Of a stretch of 64,000 nucleotides of DNA, positions 44,909 to 55,339 are shown one piece after another (position 1 is the stretch's first letter; each line of letters opens with the position of its first letter). Made by a program: the position numbers and the translations under genes. The stretch comes from Chloroflexi bacterium AL-N1. GTDB taxonomy: Bacteria; Chloroflexota; Chloroflexia; Chloroflexales; Roseiflexaceae. The stretch is taken from assembly GCA_013122435.1 (NCBI GenBank), contig WYDT01000007.1, positions 186,001-250,000 on the forward strand. Direction: 5' to 3'. The notes beneath the pieces are model-generated. The model saw nothing but the letters and a program-made list of their open reading frames with translations, did not search any database and had not been told where the DNA came from.

Positions 44909-46305
44909 GATTTGTGTGTTTGATAATCTACATTCACCCCATTATCAATCGATGACGCCGTATACTGAAAAACGTTATCCCACACATAGTCGATAACGGC
45001 TTTGGCATCGTGGAGGGGCAGCGCCTGATATCTTTGGGTGTCGTCCATATTCGCCAGCGAGACTGTTGACTGACCATTTGTCGCACCATAACTTTCCGCC
45101 AATGGTGCCCCTGGTTTGGACAGGTTATCCAGCGTTTTGTGGATATCAAAGTCGATCTTCGTGTCGAGTTGCTGCTCCATCCACTCTTCGATCCGGTCGT
45201 CGATTTCCGCCTTGGTCAGCGGTTGTTCGGCTGTCAGCAGATGATAATACACGAGCATCATCTCTTTGCAACCCTCTTCATTCGCCGAGTCAACCAGCGT
45301 GTACAATACTCCTGCATTGGAAACGAGGTTCTTGAAGAAAAGCGTGTCGGCGACCTGTTTAAGAAACTTGAGACGTTTGTTCTTATAGCTTGAGTATTGT
45401 TTGAAGGCAAATCCGCCCAGAGTCATATCAATCGACAATGTGGCGACGAGAATGGGCAGAAGGTTTTGCGCCTCCTCACTCGTCACTGGTATTTGTAAGT
45501 CATTTGCTAATTGGGTTCCACCTTTGATACCGAAGAAAAGAATGATAATAGCACCAACGACTAACAACATGCTGGGCAGCACCCGTAGTGCTAAGGGAAC
45601 AGCAGCGCCAATGGTCGGCACCCCAAAGAGCAATCGGTCACGCCAGTTCATGCTTACCTTAACATTGGGAAAGAGCAGTTCGAGATCAAAACGAGGAATG
45701 TTTTTATAGAGATACAGATACATCTTCCCCGGTGTAAAGTTGAGGTCTTCAATGTTCTGTTTCTTACTCTTGAAATAGTCCTCATCTTTGAATTTGAGCA
45801 GCAGGGCCACCCGCTCAAGATTATCGATCTTGCGATCCGCGCTCCAGAACCAGAAGTGTCTAAAAGTCATGGTTTTGAAGTTATCACCACGATAGTAAAA
45901 AACCACGCGTTTATAGTCGTCAAAATCAACTTTAGTTTTGACTGGAATGAGCGACTCCTGCCGGAAAGCCTCTTCCAGATCGTCATCGGAGAGTTTGGAA
46001 TAGTTGGCATGTTGCAGTACCGTCTCGAATGACTGTACCAGTTGTTCTTCCCGCTGGTCGCGTTCGGCTGAGGTTAACATGACAGGCCGTTTGGTGTCAG
46101 CGTCAGGATTAAACGGTGCGAATGTGTCTTTGAGTTCCTCCAGAAGGCGATGGGACTGCATATGACAATAAGCAGCGAGTACTTCACAAAAATCGCGGAA
46201 GGGCTGATGTTTATCTTTTGATAGTCTGCCATCCTGAATACAGAGTTTAATCAGGTCTGCTCGACGATAGGGAATGAATGCCTCACGATCACGATATTCC
46301 ACCAT
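44905..46305 (-). CDS. DUF3754 (TMEM143-like) membrane protein
   Basis: A 466-residue protein. A soluble N-terminal region (EAFIPYRRADLIKLCI, then YYRGDNFKTMTFRHFWFW near 140-158) is followed by two transmembrane helices at about 240-275 (PLALRVLPSMLLVVGAIIIL) and a helical C-terminus. This matches the DUF3754/TMEM143 family of unknown function. GAGGAG six bases before ATG 46305 decides the start. First gene of a pair with the ATP-grasp protein. Confidence 0.8.
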   Translation of the reverse strand: MVEYRDREAFIPYRRADLIKLCIQDGRLSKDKHQPFRDFCEVLAAYCHMQSHRLLEELKDTFAPFNPDADTKRPVMLTSAERDQREEQLVQSFETVLQHANYSKLSDDDLEEAFRQESLIPVKTKVDFDDYKRVVFYYRGDNFKTMTFRHFWFWSADRKIDNLERVALLLKFKDEDYFKSKKQNIEDLNFTPGKMYLYLYKNIPRFDLELLFPNVKVSMNWRDRLLFGVPTIGAAVPLALRVLPSMLLVVGAIIILFFGIKGGTQLANDLQIPVTSEEAQNLLPILVATLSIDMTLGGFAFKQYSSYKNKRLKFLKQVADTLFFKNLVSNAGVLYTLVDSANEEGCKEMMLVYYHLLTAEQPLTKAEIDDRIEEWMEQQLDTKIDFDIHKTLDNLSKPGAPLAESYGATNGQSTVSLANMDDTQRYQALPLHDAKAVIDYVWDNVFQYTASSIDNGVNVDYQTHKS

Positions 46306-46464
46306 ATGCGACTCCTCGTACAATGCCGCTGTCTTCACATGTTTTTATTGTAGCGCAATCTGTTAATTTGTGGGTAAAAGTATCCATGGAACTTTGTGGG
46401 ACATCGCCCGTATATTACACTATATTCTTGTTAATCTTATCCCAAAGTGCAGAGGAATTTGATT

Positions 46465-47589
46465 ATGCGGACAATGAGACGAGTATCACATTTGCGACGT
46501 CCTTACCGTGGATTACTGATTATCATGACGGCTTTGATCGTATTTGTGACGGCTAACTGTGGAAGTGTACCTCAGCAACAGAATAGTCGTTTGAGCGCGG
46601 CTCTGGAATTGGTTCCCGCAGATGGACAACAAATATTTTTTACCGACTGGTCGTTGATCAAAGAGTATGAAGATGTAACGGATCTTACCAGCGAGAGCGA
46701 TCTGCAACATCGGATCGATTTTATGCGCTCATTAACTGAAGATCAGGCAGCATTTATACTTTATGAGGGAATCCAGTATATACAGGAACACGCCAATGTC
46801 TGGTCGTGGGACTCGACTGATATCGATTGGGAAATCACTTTTACTGGTCAGGATGACATGGTAGGCCACGTTATCAAATTGCGTGAAGATTTTGATATGG
46901 CTCCTGTTGTCGCACATTTTGTGGAACGTGGTTTTGAAGAGATTGATTATCATGGTATTCCTATCTATTCGCATGAGCTTGATTTTACGGCTGATTGGTT
47001 TCAAGTTCGTGTTTTTGATATATTAAATACATCTGTTCTATCTGATCAAAACCTGCTGGTACTGTCTGCATCACAGGATGTGGTACAGCAGACTCTTGAT
47101 GTCCATCTTGATAGCACACCATCGGCAGCAGAACAACCAGGGTTTCAGCACCTGGCGCAACAATTGGAACCAGTCGCGACAGCCTTTCTCGAGGAAGATG
47201 TGTGTAGTAGTTTTCCTATGATGTCTCCTATTCCATCAGAAGTGCAAGATGAGTCGAATGAAGAGGAATTTGCTATGGAGTTACAGCAACCTCAAGGTCT
47301 GGCTATTGGGTACCGCTATGAAGATATGCAGCCGATAGGGATCGCTGTGCTTCACTATGATGATGCAAGTCAGGCAGAAGCCGATCTGGAAGGACGTCGC
47401 CTTATTGCAACCGAAGGAATAAGTCTGGTTGCAAGAGAACCATATCGGGATATACTGTTCACTGTTGAGGATACCACAGTCGAGGATCAGAATATTGTGT
47501 TCTCATTACGTCCGTTTAATGATCAGCCTATGCGTTTAGTCAACATGGTCTTACAACGGGATGTTGGTTTTGCCGCATGTTCACAGTAA
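46465..47589 (+). CDS. Lipoprotein of unknown function, 374 residues
   Basis: Starts at ATG 46465 behind GAGGAA and has a long basic N-terminus (RTMRRVSHLRRPYR), a hydrophobic core and a likely lipidated Cys in VTANC (about residue 32). The mature protein is acidic, with two similar alpha/beta halves (DFDMAPVVAHFVERGFEEID; later EGRRLIATEGISLV). Not assigned to a family. Expected on the outer face of the membrane. Convergent with the phosphoesterase gene, 24 bases apart. Confidence 0.7.
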   Translation: MRTMRRVSHLRRPYRGLLIIMTALIVFVTANCGSVPQQQNSRLSAALELVPADGQQIFFTDWSLIKEYEDVTDLTSESDLQHRIDFMRSLTEDQAAFILYEGIQYIQEHANVWSWDSTDIDWEITFTGQDDMVGHVIKLREDFDMAPVVAHFVERGFEEIDYHGIPIYSHELDFTADWFQVRVFDILNTSVLSDQNLLVLSASQDVVQQTLDVHLDSTPSAAEQPGFQHLAQQLEPVATAFLEEDVCSSFPMMSPIPSEVQDESNEEEFAMELQQPQGLAIGYRYEDMQPIGIAVLHYDDASQAEADLEGRRLIATEGISLVAREPYRDILFTVEDTTVEDQNIVFSLRPFNDQPMRLVNMVLQRDVGFAACSQ

Positions 47590-47613
47590 TCAGGTCTGCT
47601 CGACGATAGGGTC

Positions 47614-48294
47614 TCAGATGTGCCTGCATTCTACATGCATGTGGGAGGGTGCTATCTCAGCGTAGGCATACCCGCCGTTGAAGAGTAGTCCTGGATTTAC
47701 GACCTGTGTCTGACCAATCATGTCGATGCCAACACCTTCGTGAATATGTCCTGTAAAGCAAATGATGGGTTGTACGTTTTCGATAAATGTGCGTACCGCA
47801 TGACTCCCAACGTGGAGTTGGGTCCATGTCAGATCGTTGTGTGTGTTTATCGGGGGTTGGTGACAAACGAGCACCAGTGGCAGCGTCGGGTTGCAACCTG
47901 AGATGACCTTGTCAAGGGTTGTAGCCAATTCTTCTTCGGTGTATTCGTTGGGTGTTGGGACAATGGATCGAAGTGACCCACCAGCACCTGCGAAGGCGAC
48001 TCCCTCAATGATGATATGACGATTGTCGAGATTGATGCCTTCGTCGTCGAGGTATGCGGCGGTTGCATCGTTGTCCCAGTTGCCTGGGACGGCCAGTATG
48101 TGTTGATTGTACTGATGAAGCGCGTTGATAACCGCTGTTGCACCAATTGTGCCGGTCGCATTGGTGAGATCACCAGCCAGCACGATGAGATCGACAGCTA
48201 CCAGTTGGTCTGCGATGTGTGCAAGATGTGAAGGGTCCTCGTGGATATCTGTTAACGCCATCAGTTTCATCGGTTTCAACCCCCGGATGTTCAT
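47614..48294 (-). CDS. Calcineurin-like metallophosphoesterase
   Basis: A 226-residue two-metal phosphoesterase: LTDIHEDPSHL, VLAGDLTNATG, AVPGNWDND (Asp/Asn of the GNHD motif), CHQPPINTHND and CFTGHIHEG. It resembles YfcE/MJ0936-like phosphodiesterases. Substrate unknown. AGAGAGG six bases upstream supports ATG 48294. Confidence 0.85.
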   Translation of the reverse strand: MNIRGLKPMKLMALTDIHEDPSHLAHIADQLVAVDLIVLAGDLTNATGTIGATAVINALHQYNQHILAVPGNWDNDATAAYLDDEGINLDNRHIIIEGVAFAGAGGSLRSIVPTPNEYTEEELATTLDKVISGCNPTLPLVLVCHQPPINTHNDLTWTQLHVGSHAVRTFIENVQPIICFTGHIHEGVGIDMIGQTQVVNPGLLFNGGYAYAEIAPSHMHVECRHI

Positions 48295-48552
48295 ACGTGA
48301 CACCTCTCTTGCATACATTATTGATAATATATGAGGACACCTTACTTAGCAACCACGTAGGTTGTGCTTATTTGTATGACGAACCTGAGAGATCGTGTAC
48401 AATAGTAATAGTTCGTGTACAGGATAAAGCTGATTATATTGATCTGAATAGAGAGAATGCCTCCATCGTCATATGTTGGTGTTTGTATGTTATAGTGTGT
48501 TCGATTCCAAATAATAAATAATGAGAAGCATATATATCGAAGAAAAGGGTTG

Positions 48553-51500
48553 ATGCTCATGAATCTGGGTAGTGTAGTGATGGAAATTCATGTGTCACGT
48601 GCGGCACGTGATCGCTATCAGTTTGATGAAACATTATTTACCTACAATGGAACGGTCATCTTCGCAAATTTTCACGCTGTGCGGATATTTGCTGAGAAGA
48701 TAAACCAGAAACGTGACTTGATTAACTTTCCTGAGCAGGCGGTGTTCCCAAGTCAACTGAATGCAGTTGGTTTGATCCACGAAGTCACGCACCATGTGTT
48801 CAAGGTCTATCGTGACCAGCGTAACCCTCAACTTATGTCGCAGATGCAAGCCGCACTCCAGCAGCGTTTGGGTCCTGCTGCTGTCGACGCTGCGCTCTTG
48901 CGCTTTGTTAATGACTTTCCGCCGATTTCCGTCTATCGTGGTCAGACAGATGCACGTACCTTCTTAAGTAATACCACTAATGGTGTGCCCAACCGACACT
49001 TGATGCTTGAAGAGATGATTATGCTCTGGATTGCTAATAGTAATCCGGCATTTGAGCCATTCTCAGAGCTTTTTGGTGATGAAAGTCTGCGGAAAGATAC
49101 TGCCTACTATCAAATGATGTCCAATGTGCATACGTTCTTCGACTCACAACCAGGTGTAGGTGTTGGTGAGCCGAATTTGATCGATTTGCTGCTGACTCCG
49201 GCTCGTGTTGCACCGCACTCGCTCGAAGCACAACTTGATTACATTCGGCAGCATTGGGGTGCGATCGTCGGGGCCTACATTTATCGTCTTTTGAGCAGCC
49301 TTGACTTGATCAAAGAAGAAGGACGTATGTTCTTGCAGGTAGGGGCGGGTGTTGGAGAACACGCAGAGGTGCCAATCTATGAAGCGGGAGCGTACGAAGA
49401 AAGTGAACGGTTTTCGCCTGATCGTGATTGGATGCCACAGTTAGTGATGTTGGCGAAAAACGCCTATGTCTGGCTTGATCAACTCTCGAAAAAATATGAG
49501 CGTCGTATTGCGACACTGGACCAAATCCCTGATGAAGAACTTGATGCCTTGCAAGAGTGGGGCTTTACTGGTTTGTGGCTCATTGGTCTGTGGGAGCGCA
49601 GTGGTGCATCACAGCGTATTAAACAGATGTGTGGCAATCCCGAAGCTGTGGCATCAGCCTATTCATTGTACGACTATCAGGCGGCGCAGGCGCTGGGCGG
49701 TGAAGCGGGGTGCAACAATCTGCGTGAGCGGGCGTGGCAACGGGGCATTCGTTTGGCCAGCGACATGGTGCCCAACCACGTGGGTGTTGATGGTCGCTGG
49801 GTAATGGAACATCCCGACTGGTTTGTGTCGCTTGATCACAGTCCATTCCCCGCCTACAGTTTTAATGGCCCTGACCTCTCCTGGGATGAACGGGTTGGCA
49901 TCTATATCGATGACCACTACTATAGTCGAACCGATGCTGCAGTGGTGTTTAAACGTGTTGATCGCTGGACGGGTAGTGAGAAGTATATTTATCACGGGAA
50001 TGATGGTACCTCGATGCCATGGAACGATACGGCCCAACTCAATTATCTCAACCCTGAAGTGCGTGAGGCGGTTATCCAGACGATTCTGCATGTTGCGCGG
50101 CAGTTCCCAGTCATTCGCTTTGATGCGGCCATGACGCTGGCGAAAAAGCACTTTCAGCGCCTCTGGTTTCCTGAGCCTGGTTCTGGTGGGGATATTCCTT
50201 CGCGGGCGGGGTATGGCATGACGCGTGAGTTGTTTGATGCGTTGATGCCACAGGAATTCTGGCGTGAAGTCGTTGATCGGGTGGCGGTCGAGGCACCAGA
50301 TACGTTATTGCTGGCTGAGGCGTTCTGGCTGATGGAAGGGTATTTTGTGCGTACGCTGGGCATGCATCGTGTGTACAACAGTGCGTTTATGCATATGTTG
50401 CGCGATGAAGATAACGCTAAGTATCGTCAACTTATGAAGAACACGCTTGAATTTGACCCCGAAATTCTCAAGCGCTATGTTAACTTTATGAATAACCCGG
50501 ATGAGCGTACTGCAGTCGATCAGTTTGGCAAGGACGATAAATACTTTGGGGCGTGTACGGTTCTGTCAACACTCCCTGGGCTTCCAATGTTTGGTCACGG
50601 TCAGGTTGAGGGGTATTCCGAAAAGTATGGGATGGAATATCAGCGTGCATACTGGGACGAGTGGCCTGATGATCATCTGATCGAACGGCACCAGCGTGAG
50701 GTTTTCCCCATCCTGCATCGCCGCTATTTGTTTGCTGAGGTTCGTGACTTCCTCTTGTATGATTTCTACGCGACTGATGGCCATGTGAATGAGGATGTCT
50801 TTGCCTACTCGAATCGTTACGGTGATGAGCGTGGGTTGGTGGTTTATCACAATAAGTTTGCCACCGTCTCAGGGTGGATTCGCACATCAGTGGCCTTTTC
50901 GGTGAAGATCGGCAATGGCGATGCGCGTGAGTTGGTGCAGCGTTCGCTTGGTGAAGGTCTGGGCTTATCCGATGATGGTGAAGTGTTCTGCATTTTCCGC
51001 GATTATACGGCGGGAGAGGAATTCATCCGTAGTAGCAAAGACATGGTTGAACGTGGGTTGTTTGTGCACCTCGATGCCTACAAATGCCATGTCTTTCTGG
51101 ACTTCCGCGAGGTTCGTGATGATGAAACGCGTCGTTATGCCGAACTCAATGCGTACCTCGACGGACGTGGTGTGCCAAGCGTTGATGAAGCGATTCGTGA
51201 GACGTTCCTCCAGCCTATCCATCGTCCACTGCGTGAACTGATCAACGCGGAGATGTTCAACCGTCTGATGGCTGCCCGTGTTGCAGTACATGAGGATGGC
51301 CAGAGCAATGGTGCGATTGATAAAGCAATCATCGATGATGTTGAGCAGAAGATGCTGACACTCATGCGTGAAGCTAAAACCTTTGTTGATGCAACAGGTG
51401 ACGAAGAGGTTATTGCCAAGGATATCAGTAGCAAGTTGCAGGTAATCCTCAGCTTGCCAGTGCTTGAACAACAGTTGCCAAAATCAAAGACCCGTCATCG

Positions 51501-52131
51501 TGCAGCAATAGCATCGCTCAACAATGAGATAATGGATGCATCGGAGTTATGGGATAGCGTCTGGAGCTGGTTGTTTATTCACTCACTTGGACGACTGATC
51601 ACTGAAGAAGCGTATGAGCAGCAAAGCCGTAGTTTGATCGATGAGTGGTTGCTGGGGCATGTTATCACACGTGCTTTGGAAGACAAGGGATTAGATGAGC
51701 GTGCGGTACTCCATGCACTTGTACGTGTGAAGCAGTTGACCAGTCAGCAACGTTGGTTTGAGCGCCACAAGATTGCACAGGTGTACGCCATGCTCGAGTC
51801 GTGGTTAAGCGATACCGCAGTGCGTCAGTTACTGGGTGTGAATCGTTCTCAGGGCATATTGTGGTTCAACAAAGAAGCCTTTGATCGGTTACTCTGGTGG
51901 ATGTTGTTTGTCGCTGTTGTTTCGGTCACCGCTGATTCCAAACATAACAAAACCGAGACAACTAGCATTATCGTTGCCTGCTACGACACCATTGAAAAGC
52001 TGCAAAAGGCGGCTGACTCGGCTGGCTATCAGGTTGAAAAGCTACTCGATGCTGTCCGTTCTCAGACGGTCGAAGCAAAACCAAAGGCGAAGACGACCAA
52101 GAAAACCACATCACGTAAGAAAGCTCAGTAA
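48553..52131 (+). CDS. Very large GH13 alpha-amylase-like protein with N-terminal HExxH region
   Basis: A 1192-residue protein. Residues 1-290 are a region of unknown fold that contains LIHEVTHHVFKVYRD with HEVTH at 76-80, a zinc-peptidase-like HExxH. The GH13 TIM barrel spans about 300-760, with DMVPNHVGVDG near 405, the nucleophile Asp524 in RFDAAMT, the acid/base Glu589 in LLAEAFW and NNPDE as the third acidic motif. C-terminal 400 residues are helical and end in a Lys/Thr-rich tail (KAKTTKKTTSRKKAQ). No signal peptide, so probably cytoplasmic glycogen or maltose metabolism. A strong terminator follows. Confidence 0.85.
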   Translation: MLMNLGSVVMEIHVSRAARDRYQFDETLFTYNGTVIFANFHAVRIFAEKINQKRDLINFPEQAVFPSQLNAVGLIHEVTHHVFKVYRDQRNPQLMSQMQAALQQRLGPAAVDAALLRFVNDFPPISVYRGQTDARTFLSNTTNGVPNRHLMLEEMIMLWIANSNPAFEPFSELFGDESLRKDTAYYQMMSNVHTFFDSQPGVGVGEPNLIDLLLTPARVAPHSLEAQLDYIRQHWGAIVGAYIYRLLSSLDLIKEEGRMFLQVGAGVGEHAEVPIYEAGAYEESERFSPDRDWMPQLVMLAKNAYVWLDQLSKKYERRIATLDQIPDEELDALQEWGFTGLWLIGLWERSGASQRIKQMCGNPEAVASAYSLYDYQAAQALGGEAGCNNLRERAWQRGIRLASDMVPNHVGVDGRWVMEHPDWFVSLDHSPFPAYSFNGPDLSWDERVGIYIDDHYYSRTDAAVVFKRVDRWTGSEKYIYHGNDGTSMPWNDTAQLNYLNPEVREAVIQTILHVARQFPVIRFDAAMTLAKKHFQRLWFPEPGSGGDIPSRAGYGMTRELFDALMPQEFWREVVDRVAVEAPDTLLLAEAFWLMEGYFVRTLGMHRVYNSAFMHMLRDEDNAKYRQLMKNTLEFDPEILKRYVNFMNNPDERTAVDQFGKDDKYFGACTVLSTLPGLPMFGHGQVEGYSEKYGMEYQRAYWDEWPDDHLIERHQREVFPILHRRYLFAEVRDFLLYDFYATDGHVNEDVFAYSNRYGDERGLVVYHNKFATVSGWIRTSVAFSVKIGNGDARELVQRSLGEGLGLSDDGEVFCIFRDYTAGEEFIRSSKDMVERGLFVHLDAYKCHVFLDFREVRDDETRRYAELNAYLDGRGVPSVDEAIRETFLQPIHRPLRELINAEMFNRLMAARVAVHEDGQSNGAIDKAIIDDVEQKMLTLMREAKTFVDATGDEEVIAKDISSKLQVILSLPVLEQQLPKSKTRHRAAIASLNNEIMDASELWDSVWSWLFIHSLGRLITEEAYEQQSRSLIDEWLLGHVITRALEDKGLDERAVLHALVRVKQLTSQQRWFERHKIAQVYAMLESWLSDTAVRQLLGVNRSQGILWFNKEAFDRLLWWMLFVAVVSVTADSKHNKTETTSIIVACYDTIEKLQKAADSAGYQVEKLLDAVRSQTVEAKPKAKTTKKTTSRKKAQ

Positions 52132-52160
52132 GCACATCATCTGTTATTAAAGATGTACAC

Positions 52161-52200
52161 AACACAGCGAGTGGGCAAACCACTCGCTGTGTTGATGTTT
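52161..52200 (+). terminator. Strong terminator of the GH13 gene
   Basis: A perfect 14-bp stem (52161-52174 with 52180-52193) and a 5-base loop, followed by a T-rich tail. A diverged copy of the same hairpin occurs at 56067-56100. Confidence 0.85.
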
Positions 52201-52216
52201 TGATTGTTTATTATTC

Positions 52217-54250
52217 CTAGAACTGGGCAAGTGGTAAGAAGATTTCTGGGGGGATCAGCTCTGGCTGTATCCGTACTATACGAAGCCCTTCTCTCCCATT
52301 TGCGATATAGACAAGCTCATCAATGACCTGTATGTCATAACCCGCGCCCTGCGTGTCAATTTGGCCTAGGCGTATTGGTTGGGCTGGATTACTGACATCA
52401 AGCAGTTGGACAGTGGCGTCATTATCATATAAATCCCATATCGTGATATAAGCAATATTATCACGTACTTTCACATCGCTCCAGGATTTAGCCGCATTCC
52501 GAGACACATCTGTCCTGCTGATAAGTTGGAGGCTTTCTTCTATATCTACAATGTGCAGATGTTCTTGTCCTACCATATATATGTAGTTGCCAATGATTTC
52601 CATATCCGTAAGATGGCTGTCTGTTTTATAACTATTGATCAATATAGCCCTTTCAGGATCACTGATATCGATCCTGTGCAGTTCACCAACTGGTATGTCT
52701 TCATTTGCGTTCGTGTAAGAGGTAAGCACATAGATTTGATCATCAATGACTCCTAGGTCATTAATGCCAAATAACCCTTCTAATCTAATACGTTCCATTT
52801 GTTGTGGTTCAGCCGGATTGCTTATATCAAAGATGAACAGATCAGCCTGTCGAAAGCCAGACGAGTCGGAGTATACATACATCCTATCCTCCAGTATCTG
52901 CATGGCACGAGCGGTAGGAACCTCAATTTGGTTTACTAGGAGGGGGTTGCGAGGATCGCTCACATCGATAATATGGACCTCAGAGCTGTTTCCGATGTAT
53001 GCCATGCTTCCTTGTATCTGAAACTGATGTATTGAAGATATGGCATAATGACCAAGTAATCGAGGTTTTATTGTGTCAGATGTATCGAGAGTATACAATC
53101 CCACATCACTAACTGCATAGGCTATTCCTGCATTAGTTTCAACCATGCCAATCATATCACTCACCAATGGCAGATAACTTTGCTGTGTTGGGCTGGCTGG
53201 ATTGGCTATGTTGACCGTCTCTAATCCATTCCCCACCGCATACGCGATTCCATCGACGACTTGTACATCTCTGACAATGGTGGTTTCGTATGTTCCAAGA
53301 TATGTGAGGTTCGTGGGATCGCTTACATCGACCACGCTAATCTCATACTCATTGGTGTTTGTGGTCAATGACTCATTGACAATATAGGCACGTTCGTTAA
53401 CGATTTCAATGTCTCGAGGATTAATTTGAGATGTATCGTCGCGAATGGTTGGTGAATCAGGGTTGCTGATGTCAATAGTGTACATATGCCCAGTTCTTAT
53501 GGCAGGTATCCCGCTGCTGGAAACATACGCAAATGAACCAACTATGGTGAGATGGGTTAATCTTGCAACAACAACGCTACCGCGGGGTATCGGATTCAAA
53601 AGATCGGATACATCAAGGATTACAAACGTATCTTGAGACGTTTCATCTTCATGAGCAAAGCCTTGTGCAATATACGCATAATTCCCCACCACTTGCACAT
53701 CCAGTACTGCTCCTCCACGATACGATCCGATAATGTTTGGATTCGTGGGCGTACTAGCATCCACAATCTGCAAGCCGTTTCGTCCTGCTGCAACATAGAC
53801 AAGATTATCGACAACATGAAGGTTGTAAGATGTACCAAGATGGAGATTGCTCACGATTGTCGGTCTCGTCACGTCCCGGACGTCAATAATTTGGAGGCCT
53901 GCATCACTGGCGATGTAGGCGTATCCCCTGGCTATCTGTATGTCATTCGGTATACCAGGTAATGGTAGATAGGCAACTGATGTTAGGGCAGAGGGATCTC
54001 GTACGTCCACAATGCGGAACCCCGCCCCTTCACCTATGTACGCGTACCCTCCATCCACGGCAACCGTGTTTTGTACACCACCGATACTACTGATGAATTC
54101 TATCGGGGAGGAGTTTTGATTGTGGTGGGGAGTTCTTGGTGTGGCGTTGTTCAGCATGTCCTGTCTTTCAAGACTGTGGACCGTTTTCAATGGAATGGTA
54201 AAACTGGTGAGAAAGATAATTATGAATAGAGCTGTGTAGCGTATCTTCAT
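52217..54250 (-). CDS. Secreted LVIVD-repeat (beta-propeller-like) protein
   Basis: A 677-residue secreted protein: signal peptide about 1-28, then roughly a dozen LVIVD repeats of about 40-50 residues, each with the pattern GLQIVDVRDPTNPT...G.A.DVQVVGNYAYIA. The repeats form a beta-propeller-like surface domain, usually in protein or polysaccharide binding. It ends IPPEIFLPLAQF; 'FLPL/YLPL' tails are common on Chloroflexota secreted proteins. GGAG lies six bases before ATG 54250. Convergent with the GH13 gene. Confidence 0.85.
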   Translation of the reverse strand: MKIRYTALFIIIFLTSFTIPLKTVHSLERQDMLNNATPRTPHHNQNSSPIEFISSIGGVQNTVAVDGGYAYIGEGAGFRIVDVRDPSALTSVAYLPLPGIPNDIQIARGYAYIASDAGLQIIDVRDVTRPTIVSNLHLGTSYNLHVVDNLVYVAAGRNGLQIVDASTPTNPNIIGSYRGGAVLDVQVVGNYAYIAQGFAHEDETSQDTFVILDVSDLLNPIPRGSVVVARLTHLTIVGSFAYVSSSGIPAIRTGHMYTIDISNPDSPTIRDDTSQINPRDIEIVNERAYIVNESLTTNTNEYEISVVDVSDPTNLTYLGTYETTIVRDVQVVDGIAYAVGNGLETVNIANPASPTQQSYLPLVSDMIGMVETNAGIAYAVSDVGLYTLDTSDTIKPRLLGHYAISSIHQFQIQGSMAYIGNSSEVHIIDVSDPRNPLLVNQIEVPTARAMQILEDRMYVYSDSSGFRQADLFIFDISNPAEPQQMERIRLEGLFGINDLGVIDDQIYVLTSYTNANEDIPVGELHRIDISDPERAILINSYKTDSHLTDMEIIGNYIYMVGQEHLHIVDIEESLQLISRTDVSRNAAKSWSDVKVRDNIAYITIWDLYDNDATVQLLDVSNPAQPIRLGQIDTQGAGYDIQVIDELVYIANGREGLRIVRIQPELIPPEIFLPLAQF

Positions 54251-54592
54251 GTTGATCTCCTGCATCTGAGCAACGATTCAATTGGTTTCCATAGTAAGTA
54301 AGGTTGTTTTCTGATGGATAGGTTCTTAATGTAATCAGATAGGTGTTGTCCATCAGTCTATTCTTACAACGAGACTTATGAGTTACTACGAATTTGCTTA
54401 ATAAAAATGAACTTGTTCACTTTTTGTAAGTATAACAGTATTATGGGATCAGGTCAACCTAGCGTAAGGTGTAATTTGTACGATGTATACTTATGGTGTT
54501 GTTGTACTTGTCATAATTACAAGACTTGACGTGTTTTGTTTGGCTTGATAGCATAATGCATCATTCGTTTCATCTATTTGAGTAGAGAAACC
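54251..54592. other. Divergent intergenic region
   Basis: About 340 bases between the divergent LVIVD and TetR-type genes; A+T rich around 54385-54450. No gene seen; it must contain both promoters, and a TetR operator is likely, but I find no clear palindrome. Confidence 0.4.
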
Positions 54593-55276
54593 ATGCAACA
54601 TTCCCATTCATCAAAACTGACCCGCAAAGGGGCACACACCCGCGAACGCATTCTCGATACAGCCCTGAGTCTCTTTATGGAAAAGGGCTACGAAGCAACG
54701 ACCATGCGTGATATCGCATCAGCCAGCAAATCCTCATTAGGACTGACCTATCGCTATTTTGCGTCCAAAGAAGAATTGGTTCTGGCTTTCTACACTCAGA
54801 TGACTCAGGAATTGGCGACAGAAGTTATGAGTCTGCCGCCAGATACGGTGGCAGATCGTTTTGTGCAGCTTATGCGGCGGAAGATTCAGATGTCAGAGCC
54901 ATATCGTGATGCTTTTGGAGCTTTTTTTGGTGCTGTTTTGAATCCCCAATCCCCCATAGCAGTGCTTGGTAACCAGACAACCGATTTACGCCACCATGTC
55001 GGTAATTTATTTGAGTCGTTAGTACATGGAGCTACTGATAATCCTCGTGAGTCAGTTGCCCGTGATATGGCCACAATTCTCTATGCAATCCATCTGTTGA
55101 TTCTGCTTTTCTGGTTACATGATCGTAGCCCTGAGTCGCGTGCTACCAACGACCTGCTCTTGATTACCCATGATGGGTTGGTGTGGCTGCGCCGTCTCCT
55201 ACGATTTCCTCTTATCTCACGTCGTTTAGCGCAGTTAGCACAAACGATTGGGCCAGTGTTTACCCCAGATCGATAA
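54593..55276 (+). CDS. TetR/AcrR family transcriptional regulator
   Basis: A 227-residue repressor-type protein. The N-terminal HTH is typical (RERILDTALSLFMEKGYEATTMRDIA and the recognition segment GLTYRYFASKEELV, about 20-60); the C-terminal ligand domain is helical and not assignable. ATG 54593 was chosen over TTG 54578. Divergent from the LVIVD gene, which it may control; the region immediately downstream is a gene scar. Confidence 0.85.
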   Translation: MQHSHSSKLTRKGAHTRERILDTALSLFMEKGYEATTMRDIASASKSSLGLTYRYFASKEELVLAFYTQMTQELATEVMSLPPDTVADRFVQLMRRKIQMSEPYRDAFGAFFGAVLNPQSPIAVLGNQTTDLRHHVGNLFESLVHGATDNPRESVARDMATILYAIHLLILLFWLHDRSPESRATNDLLLITHDGLVWLRRLLRFPLISRRLAQLAQTIGPVFTPDR

Positions 55277-55339
55277 TCGCTGATCTGTTTGCTCATGTTG
55301 CTATAACTGTGGTCCTGACTCTTTCTGAATTTGAATAAA

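Noticed and set aside
48300-48552. Open frames before the GH13 gene
   Set aside because: Short, A+T rich and without ribosome sites or family patterns; treated as upstream regulatory region.
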